Of a DNA stretch of 64,000 nucleotides, positions 1 through 8,288 are shown piece after piece. Both the position numbers and the translations under genes were made by a program. The first letter of the stretch is position 1, and the number at the start of each line of letters is the position of its first letter. Below the pieces are notes generated by a model. It was not told the DNA's origin, ran no database searches, and saw only the letters and a program-made list of their open reading frames with translations. The stretch comes from DATHBD01 sp035296325 (GTDB taxonomy: Bacteria > Actinomycetota > Actinomycetes > Mycobacteriales > Micromonosporaceae). The stretch spans positions 124,001 to 188,000 of the forward strand of contig DATHBD010000081.1 in the NCBI GenBank assembly GCA_035296325.1. The letters are read 5' to 3'.

Positions 1-879
1 AAGATCACGATGGGCTTCTCCCAGGTCGGCGCGGAGAGCGGGTGGCGCACGGCGAACACCACGTCGATCAAGAAGGCGGCCGAGGACGCCGGCGTCGATC
101 TGAAGTTCTCCGACGCCCAGCAGAAGCAGCAGAACCAGATCACCGCGATCCGCGACTTCATCCAGCAGAAGGTGGACGTGATCGCCTTCTCGCCGGTGGT
201 CGTGTCCGGCTGGGACGAGGTCCTGGAGGAAGCGAAGGACGCCAACATCCCGGTGATCCTGACCGACCGCGCGGTCGACGCCAAGGACACCTCGCTCTAC
301 AAGACGTTCCTCGGCTCGGACTTCGTCAAGGAGGGCGAGAAGGCCGGCGACTGGCTCGTCAAGACGTACAAGGACCAGCCCGGCCCGGTGAACATCGTCG
401 AGCTGCAGGGCACCACCGGCTCGGCGCCGGCGATCGACCGCAAGAAGGGGTTCACCGACGTCATCTCGAAGGACCCCAAGTTCAAGATCTCGCAGTCGCA
501 GACCGGTGACTTCACCCGCGCCAAGGGCAAGGAGGTCATGACGGCCTTCCTGAAGACCGACCCCAAGGGCATCAACGTCCTGTTCGCGCACAACGACGAC
601 ATGGGCCTCGGCGCCATCCAGGCGATCGAAGAGGCCGGCCTCAAGCCTGGCCAGGACATCAAGATCGTTACGATCGACGCGGTCAAGGACGGTATGCAGG
701 CGCTCGCCGATGGCAAGTTCAACTACATCGTGGAGTGCAGCCCGCTGCTCGGCCCACAGCTGATGGACCTGGCCAGCAAGGTGGTCAAGGGTGAGACCGT
801 GCCGACCCGCGTCGTCACCGAGGAGACCGAGTTCGACCAGGCCAAGGCGAAGGAAGCACTGCCGAACCGGCAGTACTGA
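1..879 (+). CDS. ytfQ: Sugar ABC transporter substrate-binding protein, YtfQ-like (5' partial)
   Basis: Extracellular sugar-binding lipoprotein or secreted protein of a CUT2-type ABC importer. The frame is open from base 1, so the signal peptide and true start lie left of the window; 292 residues are visible before TGA at 877. The opening GFSQVGAESGWR and the late VECSPLLGPQLM are close to the galactofuranose-binding protein YtfQ of E. coli, and the two-lobe periplasmic-binding fold (DUF/Peripla_BP_4 type) runs through the whole visible part. It is followed by an ATPase and two permeases in the same order as E. coli ytfQRT-yjfF, which supports the call. Actual substrate (galactofuranose or another pentose/hexofuranose) is inferred. 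Confidence 0.88.
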   Translation, partial: KITMGFSQVGAESGWRTANTTSIKKAAEDAGVDLKFSDAQQKQQNQITAIRDFIQQKVDVIAFSPVVVSGWDEVLEEAKDANIPVILTDRAVDAKDTSLYKTFLGSDFVKEGEKAGDWLVKTYKDQPGPVNIVELQGTTGSAPAIDRKKGFTDVISKDPKFKISQSQTGDFTRAKGKEVMTAFLKTDPKGINVLFAHNDDMGLGAIQAIEEAGLKPGQDIKIVTIDAVKDGMQALADGKFNYIVECSPLLGPQLMDLASKVVKGETVPTRVVTEETEFDQAKAKEALPNRQY

Positions 880-1015
880 TCCATCGCTTCGATCTGCGCA
901 CCACCAGTCGCCGGCACCGACGTTCGGAGTAGGGACAGGCCCGGGCCGGGCCGCCCGCCCGAAGTCGGTGCCGGCGATGTACCACGCTCAACGCACTCGC
1001 GAAGGGAGAGGCCAG

Positions 1016-2545
1016 ATGCCACAGCAACCGGCGATCCTGGAAATGACCGGCATCGGCAAGGAGTTCCCCGGCGTCAAGGCGCTGGCCGGGGTCGACTTCC
1101 GGCTGTTCCCCGGCGAGATCCACGCTCTGATGGGCGAGAACGGTGCCGGCAAGTCGACGCTGATCAAGGTGCTGACCGGGGTGTACCAGGCCGACGCCGG
1201 CACCGTGGTGCTGGACGGTAAGCCGGCCTCCATCGGCAGCCCGAAGCAGGCGCAGGCGGCCGGCGTGAGCACGGTGTACCAGGAGGTGAACCTCTGCCCG
1301 AACCTCTCGGTAGCGGAGAACATCTACATCGGCCGCGAGCCGCGCCGATTCGGTGTGATCCGGTGGGGCGAGATGCGCCGTCGCGCCGAGAGCCTGCTGC
1401 ACGACCGGATCAACCTGGACATCGACGTCTCCGCGCCACTCGCCTCGTACTCGCTGGCCATTCAGCAGCTCGTCGCGATCGTCCGCGCCGTCGACATCTC
1501 CGCGAAGGTACTTGTCCTGGACGAGCCGACCTCGAGCCTGGACCGCGGTGAGGTGGACCAGCTCTTCACCGTCATGCGGCGACTGAAAGCCTCCGGCGTC
1601 GCCATCCTCTTCGTCACCCACTTCCTGGACCAGGTGTACGAGGTCTGCGACCGCATCACCGTGCTCCGCAACGGCGGGCTGGTCGGCGAGTACCTCACCA
1701 GCGAGCTGGACCAGATGGGTCTGATCTCCCGCATGATCGGCAAGGACCTGCAGGTCCTCGAGGAGCTGGACGAGCAGCCCAAGCCCGAGGTCGCCGTCCA
1801 GCAGCAGGAAGCGCCGCTGATCCATGCCGAGGCGCTCGCCCGCAACGGGGCGATCCAACCGTTCGACCTGGACATCCGCCGCGGCGAAGTGGTCGGTCTG
1901 GCCGGCCTGCTCGGCTCGGGCCGCACCGAGGTGGCCCGTCTGCTCTTCGGCGCGGACCGGGCCGACGCCGGACACCTGAGCATCGACGGCAAGGCGGTCT
2001 CCATGCGATCGCCGCGGGTGGCGATCGCCCACGACATCGCGTTCCTGCCGGAGAACCGCAAGACCCAGGGACTCGTCGGCGACCTCACGGTGCGCGACAA
2101 CATCATCCTGGCGATGCAGGCGGATCGAGGCTGGTTCCGGCCGATCCCGGCCAAGCGACGCGACCAACTGGTCGACCAGTACATCAAAGCGCTCCGGATC
2201 AGCCCGGCGAACCCGGACGCCCTGGTCCGCAACCTCAGCGGCGGCAACCAGCAGAAGGTTCTGCTCGCCCGGTGGCTGATCACCCAGCCACGCCTGCTCA
2301 TCATGGACGAGCCGACCCGTGGTATCGACATCGGCGCCAAGGCCGAGATCCAGCGCCTGGTCGTGTCCCTGTCCGAACAGGGGATGTCAGTGCTGTTCAT
2401 CTCGGCGGAACTTGAAGAGGTGCTGCGGTTGAGCCACCGGGTGGCGGTCCTGCGGGACCGGCGCGTGATCGCCCACCTGGTGAACGACGACGAACTCACC
2501 GCGGACCGCATCATGGAGACCATCGCGAGTGGAGCGACCGCATGA
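1016..2545 (+). CDS. ytfR: Sugar ABC transporter ATPase, duplicated ABC domains, YtfR-like
   Basis: Cytoplasmic ATPase of the importer, 509 residues, with two fused ABC domains as in RbsA/XylG/YtfR. Domain 1 has a good Walker A (GENGAGKS, residues 40-47) and Walker B ending in DEPTSS. Domain 2 has a degenerate P-loop (GLLGSGRTE) but a perfect signature NLSGGNQQKVLLARW and DEPTRG, the usual asymmetry of CUT2 ATPases. The frame is open further upstream, but the ATG at 1016 has a strong GGGAG ribosome site and starts exactly where the family begins (MPQQPAILEMTGIGKEFPG). It lies 136 bp after ytfQ and its stop overlaps the next start by 4 bp. Confidence 0.93.
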   Translation: MPQQPAILEMTGIGKEFPGVKALAGVDFRLFPGEIHALMGENGAGKSTLIKVLTGVYQADAGTVVLDGKPASIGSPKQAQAAGVSTVYQEVNLCPNLSVAENIYIGREPRRFGVIRWGEMRRRAESLLHDRINLDIDVSAPLASYSLAIQQLVAIVRAVDISAKVLVLDEPTSSLDRGEVDQLFTVMRRLKASGVAILFVTHFLDQVYEVCDRITVLRNGGLVGEYLTSELDQMGLISRMIGKDLQVLEELDEQPKPEVAVQQQEAPLIHAEALARNGAIQPFDLDIRRGEVVGLAGLLGSGRTEVARLLFGADRADAGHLSIDGKAVSMRSPRVAIAHDIAFLPENRKTQGLVGDLTVRDNIILAMQADRGWFRPIPAKRRDQLVDQYIKALRISPANPDALVRNLSGGNQQKVLLARWLITQPRLLIMDEPTRGIDIGAKAEIQRLVVSLSEQGMSVLFISAELEEVLRLSHRVAVLRDRRVIAHLVNDDELTADRIMETIASGATA

Positions 2546-3618
2546 CCAAGATAACCAGCTACAAGGTGTTCTGGCCCCTCGTCATGCTGGCCGCGCTGAT
2601 CGCGTTGAACGTGATCTTCACCGATGACTTCCTCTCCATCCAGGTGCGGGACGGCCATCTGTACGGCAGCCTCATCGACATCCTGCGCGTCGGCGCTCCA
2701 CTGATGCTGGTCTCGCTCGGGATGACCCTGGTCATCGCGACCGGCGGCATCGACCTCTCGGTGGGCTCCATCGTTGCGATCTCCGGTGCGCTGGCCTGCC
2801 TGCACATCAGCCAGGCGCCGGACCAGAACGGCCTGGTCATGGTGGCGACCGCCATCGGACTCGGCCTCGGCATCGCGGCGATCCTCGGCCTCTGGAACGG
2901 CATCCTGGTCGCGCGGGCCGGGATCCAGCCGATCATCGCCACGCTCGTGGTACTCGTCGCCGGTCGGGGCATCGCACAGCTGATCACGGAGGGCCAGATC
3001 ATCACGATCAACAGCTCGCCGTACAAGCTGATCGGCGCCGGGTACTGGCTCACGCTCCCCATCTCGATCCTGATTTCCCTCGCCTTCTTCGCCCTGACCG
3101 CGGCGCTGACCCGGCGGACGTCACTCGGGCTGCTGCTGGAATCGGTCGGCGGCAACGCCGAGGCCAGCCGCCTGGTCGGGATCCGCTCCCGCAGCCTGGT
3201 GCTGATGGTGTACCTCTTCAGCGGTCTGTGCGCCGGCATCGCCGGTCTCATGGTCAGCTCCAACGTGTCAAGCGCGGACGGCAACAACGCCGGGCTCTGG
3301 ATCGAACTCGACGCCATCCTCGCGGTGGTGATCGGCGGTACATCGCTGTTCGGCGGCCGGTTCTACCTGACCGGTACGGTCGTCGGCGCGCTGCTGATCC
3401 AGACCCTGACCACGACGGTGTACACCCTCGGGGTACCGCCGGAGACGTCGTTGGTCTTCAAGGCGGTCGTCGTGATGATCGTGTGCCTGGTACAGGCCCC
3501 GGCGTTTCGGGCGAAGGTGTTCCGCCGCCGGGGACGACCCGGGCCTCCGCCGACGCCGCAGTCCCCGACCGGGCAGCCGTCGGGCACTGCACCGACCAAC
3601 GTGGAGGTGCCGGCATGA
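2542..3618 (+). CDS. ytfT: Sugar ABC transporter permease, YtfT-like
   Basis: Integral membrane permease (BPD_transp_2 family) of 358 residues, one half of the heterodimeric pore. Around nine to ten hydrophobic helices are visible, with the family motif TGGIDLSVGS near residue 73 and GGTSLFGGR near the end of the membrane domain. The last ~35 residues are a Pro/Thr-rich cytoplasmic tail (from about residue 325), longer than in E. coli YtfT. The ATG overlaps the ytfR stop (ATGA) and the stop overlaps the next start (ATGA), so translation of ytfR-ytfT-yjfF is coupled. Confidence 0.9.
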   Translation: MTKITSYKVFWPLVMLAALIALNVIFTDDFLSIQVRDGHLYGSLIDILRVGAPLMLVSLGMTLVIATGGIDLSVGSIVAISGALACLHISQAPDQNGLVMVATAIGLGLGIAAILGLWNGILVARAGIQPIIATLVVLVAGRGIAQLITEGQIITINSSPYKLIGAGYWLTLPISILISLAFFALTAALTRRTSLGLLLESVGGNAEASRLVGIRSRSLVLMVYLFSGLCAGIAGLMVSSNVSSADGNNAGLWIELDAILAVVIGGTSLFGGRFYLTGTVVGALLIQTLTTTVYTLGVPPETSLVFKAVVVMIVCLVQAPAFRAKVFRRRGRPGPPPTPQSPTGQPSGTAPTNVEVPA

Positions 3619-4613
3619 CGACCATCACGCCGAGCGGAGTCCGGGTCCGCAAGGTCTTCACCGGCCGGCAGCAGTACGTCCCCGTGCTTGCGACCCTGGT
3701 ACTGCTGGTCGTGATGTTCGCCGTCGGCGCCGCCCGGTACGAGAACTTCCTGTCCGGTCAGGTGATCCTCAACCTGTTCATCAACAACTCGTTCCTGCTC
3801 GTCGTCGCCATCGGCATGACGTTCGTGATCCTGACCGGCGGCATCGACCTGTCGGTCGGCGCGGTGGTGGCGCTGTCCACCATGATCACGGCCGAGCTCA
3901 TCCAACGCCAGAACTGGCCGACGTTGCTGGTGTTCCCCGTCGTCATCCTGATCTGCGGGCTGTTCGGCACCGGCATGGGCGCAATCATCCATTACTTCGA
4001 GATCCAGCCGTTCATCGTCACCCTCGCCGGCATGTTCCTGGCCCGCGGCCTGTGCTTCGTGATCGACACTGAGTCGATCACCATTCGCGACCCGCTGTTC
4101 CGGTCCATCGCCCGGGAGCGGATCTCGCTCGGGCCAGGGCTGAGCATCTCCACCAGTGTGGTGATCGCCCTCCTGGTGCTGGCGCTGGCCATCTACCTGC
4201 TGCACTACTCCCGGCTCGGACGCAACGTGTACGCCATCGGCGGCAACGAGCAGTCCGCGCTGCTCATGGGGCTGCCCGTGGCGCGTACCAAGATCGCCGT
4301 ATACACGATCAGCGGCATCTGCTCCGGGCTCGGCGGCGTGCTGCTCGCCTTCTACACGCGCTCCGGGTACAGCCTGAACGCCAATGGGCTGGAACTGGAC
4401 GCGATCGCCTCGGTCGTCATCGGTGGAACGCTGCTCACCGGCGGCACCGGCTTCGTCATCGGCACCGTCCTCGGCGTGCTGGTCAACGGCGTCATCCAGA
4501 CCATCATCAACTTCCAGGGCGACCTGAGCTCCTGGTGGACCCGGATCGTGATCGGTGCGCTGCTGCTGGCCTTCATCCTGCTGCAGCGCGTCGTCGGAAC
4601 GCGGAAGACCTAG
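3615..4613 (+). CDS. yjfF: Sugar ABC transporter permease, YjfF-like
   Basis: Second permease of the importer, 332 residues, BPD_transp_2 family. It shows the same TGGIDLSVGAV motif and GGTLLTGGTGF loop as its neighbour but is otherwise distinct, and the pairing of two different permeases is typical of the YtfT/YjfF system. The open frame reaches back to 3228, but the ATG at 3615 overlaps the ytfT stop and gives the expected N-terminus (a short basic arm, then the first helix at about residue 20). It is the last gene of the operon; the next gene is convergent, 30 bp away. Confidence 0.9.
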   Translation: MTTITPSGVRVRKVFTGRQQYVPVLATLVLLVVMFAVGAARYENFLSGQVILNLFINNSFLLVVAIGMTFVILTGGIDLSVGAVVALSTMITAELIQRQNWPTLLVFPVVILICGLFGTGMGAIIHYFEIQPFIVTLAGMFLARGLCFVIDTESITIRDPLFRSIARERISLGPGLSISTSVVIALLVLALAIYLLHYSRLGRNVYAIGGNEQSALLMGLPVARTKIAVYTISGICSGLGGVLLAFYTRSGYSLNANGLELDAIASVVIGGTLLTGGTGFVIGTVLGVLVNGVIQTIINFQGDLSSWWTRIVIGALLLAFILLQRVVGTRKT

Positions 4614-4643
4614 GCGTCCTGAGGTCCTCGCCGTTGGCGGTGG

Positions 4644-5204
4644 TCAGTCGTCGATGTCGTCGAGTGGGTCGCTGCGCCGCCAGGCCAGCACGGCGGCCGG
4701 CATCATCGTGCCGACCAGCACCGCGGTCACTGTGATGGAGATCCAACCGTCGCCGTCGACAAGCGGCGAGTCAGCGACCTTTCGCATCGTGCCGTCGGCG
4801 ATGGCCATCAGCGCCAACAGCGCCAACAAGCCGACGACGAGGTTGTGGGCCCGACGGTAGGCATCGTCGCGCTCACCGGCTTCGCGCTCGTCGAGTAGCC
4901 GATCCGGTGCGACGTCGAGCAGTCGGGACACTCGTCGCAGCAGCAGACCGCCACCGCAGATCACCGCGACGACGACCACCATCAGGGTGGCGCGGGCCAT
5001 GCTGTCCGGCATGGTCCCGGCGTACATCCCGCCGATGAGGGGCACCGCCGGAAGCAGCGCCATCGCGCGACGGTTGCGGCGGCTGGCCAGCCAGGTCGGT
5101 AGTGGCCGCTGCCGAAGGTGCTGCATCCGGGCGTCCTTCTGGGCCAGCAACTCGCTCAACTGCGCGGCGCGCTGCTCGGCTGCGGTCTTCTGCTCAGTGC
5201 TCAC
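4644..5204 (-). CDS. Four-helix membrane protein paired with an XRE regulator
   Basis: Function unknown, 186 residues. A charged, probably coiled-coil N-terminal ~40 residues (Gln/Ala/Arg-rich) is followed by four hydrophobic segments, at about 50-68, 70-92, 122-140 and 155-175, and an acidic tail (DPLDDIDD). The ATG overlaps the stop of the upstream XRE-type regulator by 4 bp, so the two are co-translated. Small XRE regulator plus membrane-protein pairs are common in actinobacteria, and the membrane protein is usually the regulated partner or a signal input; that role is inferred here. Confidence 0.75.
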   Translation of the reverse strand: MSTEQKTAAEQRAAQLSELLAQKDARMQHLRQRPLPTWLASRRNRRAMALLPAVPLIGGMYAGTMPDSMARATLMVVVVAVICGGGLLLRRVSRLLDVAPDRLLDEREAGERDDAYRRAHNLVVGLLALLALMAIADGTMRKVADSPLVDGDGWISITVTAVLVGTMMPAAVLAWRRSDPLDDIDD

Positions 5205-5485
5205 CGGGGCTCTCCAGTCTTGGTCGGGTACAACTGCGCGGACATCGGGGCGAACGGTGTCAGCGAGAACACCGCTTCGACGGGCAGTGCGAAGTAGGCG
5301 CAGATCCGCAGGGCCAGCTCCAGAGACGGCCCGTAGTCGCCGCGCTCCAGGAAGCCGATGGTCTGCGTGTTCACCCCGACGGCCTGCGCCAGGTCGCTGC
5401 GGGAGACACCGCGTTCGGCGCGCAGCACCGGTAGCCGGTTGTGCAGGGCGCTACTGCGGCTTGCCTTCGAATCCTTGCCCGTCAT
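5201..5485 (-). CDS. XRE-family helix-turn-helix regulator
   Basis: DNA-binding regulator of 94 residues. The HTH spans about residues 15-65, with the recognition region SRSDLAQAVGVNTQTI, followed by LERGDYGPSLELALRI, as in the short YozG/XRE group. The frame extends to 5530, but the ATG at 5485 gives the usual N-terminus and has a fitting promoter exactly upstream: AATACT six bases before the ATG and TTGCGT 17 bp further up, which is the geometry of a leaderless mRNA; no ribosome site is visible. It is the first gene of a two-gene operon with the four-helix membrane protein. Confidence 0.85.
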   Translation of the reverse strand: MTGKDSKASRSSALHNRLPVLRAERGVSRSDLAQAVGVNTQTIGFLERGDYGPSLELALRICAYFALPVEAVFSLTPFAPMSAQLYPTKTGEPR

Positions 5486-5491
5486 GCACTG

Positions 5492-5520
5492 AGTATTGCG
5501 TAAACACAACACCGACGCAA
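5492..5520 (-). promoter_or_regulatory. Promoter of the XRE-membrane protein operon (leaderless)
   Basis: On the minus strand, TTGCGT (5520-5515), a 17-bp spacer and AATACT (5497-5492) lie six bases ahead of the ATG at 5485. The -35 copy and a second TTGCGT on the opposite strand at 5496-5501 make an inverted repeat with 13 bp between the arms that brackets the -10. This could be an autoregulatory operator, though 6-bp arms are short evidence. Confidence 0.5.
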
Positions 5521-5706
5521 GACCGAACAACGGTACGCTTCGTCGACATGTGAGTTGGACACCGAATGCCGCGCGAATACGGTGCTTCCCGCGCAGGTCA
5601 GCGAGGGCGACCGTGCATGTCGGGCGTGTCGCGGAGGTGCCGACGCGTCGGCGTGGCCAGCGCGCCGTCGAAGGTCGGGGTCGCGTCGGCGCGGCCGGCG
5701 CGGAGG

Positions 5707-8196
5707 TCAGGTGCCGGGCGGTCGGGGCACCTGGGCGGCAAGACGGGCGCGGTCGGCGGAGTACGAAGGCACGGAGCCGCTCGCTCCAGCCGCCGGAGCG
5801 ACCGGCCGGGCCTGGGGTGACGCCGATGGCTGGACCATGGTCGGATCGGCGGAGCCGCCGCGCAGGAGTCGCTCGACCTCTCCCGCTGGCAGCGGGCGGC
5901 CGAGGTGGAAGCCCTGCCCGAGGTGGTATCCGATGCCGAGCAGGACGTCGACCTGGCGCTGGGCTTCGACGCCTTCAGCGATCGGTTGCAGGCCGAACGC
6001 CTGGGCGATGTTCAACACGGCGGTGGCGACGGCGGCCTGCTGCGTCCCCGGTGCGATGCCGTCCACGAAGGACCTGTCCAGCTTGAGGATGCTCACCGGG
6101 CAGGTTTGCAGCAGGCCCAGCGATGACTGGCCGGTGCCGAAGTCGTCGAGGGCGATCCGCACACCCAGAGCGTCAAGGGCGCGCAGGGCATCGATGGCCG
6201 GTCCACCGGTGAGGACGGCGTCCTCGGTCATCTCGAGTACCAGATGGTGAGCGGCGACACCCGCCTCGCTGGCGGCTGCGGCAACCAGGTCCGGGAAGTC
6301 CGGCTCGGCGAGCTGGCGATTGCAGACATTGACGGCGATGTAGTCCGGAGCGGCGGCGCCCAGGTCCCGGCGCCACTGCGCGTACTGCGTGAACGCCGCC
6401 TCCAGCACCCACCGGCCCATCGGGACGATCAGGCCGGTCCGCTCGGCGGTGCGGACGAACTCCGTGGGCAGGACCACTCCACGCGTCGGGTGCCGCCATC
6501 GCAGCAGCGCCTCCACCCCGACGATCCGGTGTTCGGCCATCTGGACGATCGGCTGGAACACCGGATACAACTGGCCGTCCTCGATCGCCTCCCGCAACTG
6601 TGCGCCCAGCCGTGCGTGCTCCAGGACGTTCGTCGCCATGCCGGCGACGTAGCGCGCGTGACCGCCCTTGCCCCGCTCCTTCGCGGCGTACATCGCGATG
6701 TCGGCGTTGCGCAGGGTCACCGCGGACCGCTCCGACGCCGCGGCGACCGCCACCCCGATACTGGCGCGGATCAGCAACCGGTGGTCACCGGCCACCACCG
6801 GTGAGGCCAGATTGGCGAGGATCCGCTGGGCGGTCGCCTCCGCGACCTCCGGGGAAACACCGTGCAGCAGCACCCCGAACTCGTCCCCGCCCAGCCGGGC
6901 AACCGTGTCCGAGGCCCGGATGCAGTGCCGGAGCCGGTCGGCGACGGCCCGGAGCAGGGTGTCCCCAACCGGGTGGCCGAGCGTGTCGTTGACGCTCTTG
7001 AAGTCGTCGAGATCGATGAGCAGCACCGCAACCTGCCCGCCGGCGGCGAGCGCGGCGTCGAGGCGTTCCGTGAAGAGCACGCGGTTGGCCAGGTCGGTCA
7101 GCCCGTCGTGCGCTGCCTGGTGCCGCAACCGCTGCTCCTGGTGCCGAAGCTGGCGGACCATCCGCGCGTTGTCGCGGAAGGCGACGAGTTGACGGACCGC
7201 CACCACAGCGGTGACGGCGATGGCGCCGCCGACGACGACGCCGCCCCGCACATCCGCGCGGTCCTTGACGGCAAGCACCAGCAGCACGTCCGTTGCCAGC
7301 ACGGCGCCGTAGGGCAACAGGCTGTAGGTGCGCTCGGAGCGCGCGGCCCACGGCAGGGCCCACGGCGGCGTGGCGTGCCCGGCGTACTCCTGTGTCACCA
7401 CCTGCTGCCGGCGCGCCGCCAGCGTCAGCATGATCGCGATGAACGGAATCACCAACTGCCCCGGAGCGGCCTGCGAGTTCTCCACCACCACGGAGACCGT
7501 GCCGGCGCAGATCCCGCCGCCCAGCATGCCGCCGGCCAGCAGCAACAGCGCACGCAGGTCGACCGGGCCGGCGCCGACCAGCACGATCTTCGCGATAGCG
7601 GTGACACCGGCGAGGCAGATGACCGCCACCGCCAATGCGCCCCACACTGCGGCCGAGGTGGGCCGCCCCGTGGAGCTCAGCAACAGCGGACCGAGGGTGG
7701 CGTACCAGATGATCAACGCGGCGCCGAGGCCGACGGTGGTGAGGTCCAGTAACAGCCTCGTCCACTCTGCACGCGTGCGCGGCCCCACCGGTACCTGCAG
7801 CAGTGCGCGCACCGCGAGCGTCATCGCGGCGGCGCTGGTCAGCACCGAGGGCAGCGGGAGGATCGCGCTGGCATTCGGCAGACCATCCGACCTCGCCGTG
7901 TAGAACACCAGCACGGCCAGCGCGACCGTGCACAGCCCGGCGGTGAGGCTGATCTGGCGCCAGAACCGGCTTGCCGCGGCGGCCAGCCCGGGGAAGCGCG
8001 CGGTGCGGTACGTCGCGACGGCGCCGACCAGCATCGCCAGCACCGAGGGCAGCCAGCCCACGGCCGCCGGCCCCCACCGCACGCCGGCGTTTGCCCCGTA
8101 CCAGGCCAGCTCAAGCAGGACCAGCGCGGCCACGAGCCACGTCGCGGGATCCTCGCGGACGGACCGGAGCAACCCCCGCACTCCATGCACGCTCAC
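5707..8196 (-). CDS. Membrane GGDEF-EAL protein (c-di-GMP synthesis/breakdown)
   Basis: 829 residues. The first ~330 residues hold about ten hydrophobic helices with no recognised sensor family. A short coiled linker (RQLRHQEQRLRHQ) leads to a GGDEF domain (about 360-520) with intact RLGGDEF and an RASD inhibitory I-site five residues before it. An EAL domain (about 540-790) follows, with VEALLRW, ALDDFGTG and KLDRSF, plus AEGVE near its end. All key residues of both domains are present, so it may both make and degrade c-di-GMP at the membrane. GTG start with GGAGG four bases upstream. The gene lies 92 bp downstream of tyrS on the same strand. Confidence 0.92.
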   Translation of the reverse strand: MSVHGVRGLLRSVREDPATWLVAALVLLELAWYGANAGVRWGPAAVGWLPSVLAMLVGAVATYRTARFPGLAAAASRFWRQISLTAGLCTVALAVLVFYTARSDGLPNASAILPLPSVLTSAAAMTLAVRALLQVPVGPRTRAEWTRLLLDLTTVGLGAALIIWYATLGPLLLSSTGRPTSAAVWGALAVAVICLAGVTAIAKIVLVGAGPVDLRALLLLAGGMLGGGICAGTVSVVVENSQAAPGQLVIPFIAIMLTLAARRQQVVTQEYAGHATPPWALPWAARSERTYSLLPYGAVLATDVLLVLAVKDRADVRGGVVVGGAIAVTAVVAVRQLVAFRDNARMVRQLRHQEQRLRHQAAHDGLTDLANRVLFTERLDAALAAGGQVAVLLIDLDDFKSVNDTLGHPVGDTLLRAVADRLRHCIRASDTVARLGGDEFGVLLHGVSPEVAEATAQRILANLASPVVAGDHRLLIRASIGVAVAAASERSAVTLRNADIAMYAAKERGKGGHARYVAGMATNVLEHARLGAQLREAIEDGQLYPVFQPIVQMAEHRIVGVEALLRWRHPTRGVVLPTEFVRTAERTGLIVPMGRWVLEAAFTQYAQWRRDLGAAAPDYIAVNVCNRQLAEPDFPDLVAAAASEAGVAAHHLVLEMTEDAVLTGGPAIDALRALDALGVRIALDDFGTGQSSLGLLQTCPVSILKLDRSFVDGIAPGTQQAAVATAVLNIAQAFGLQPIAEGVEAQRQVDVLLGIGYHLGQGFHLGRPLPAGEVERLLRGGSADPTMVQPSASPQARPVAPAAGASGSVPSYSADRARLAAQVPRPPGT

Positions 8197-8288
8197 CCGG
8201 CCTCCATGCCGCGCGCCCGCCTGCCCAGCGTGCCGTCTCAGGCGTGCGGTCGGCCGGGCGTGGGGTCACCCGGCACCGACGATAGCGC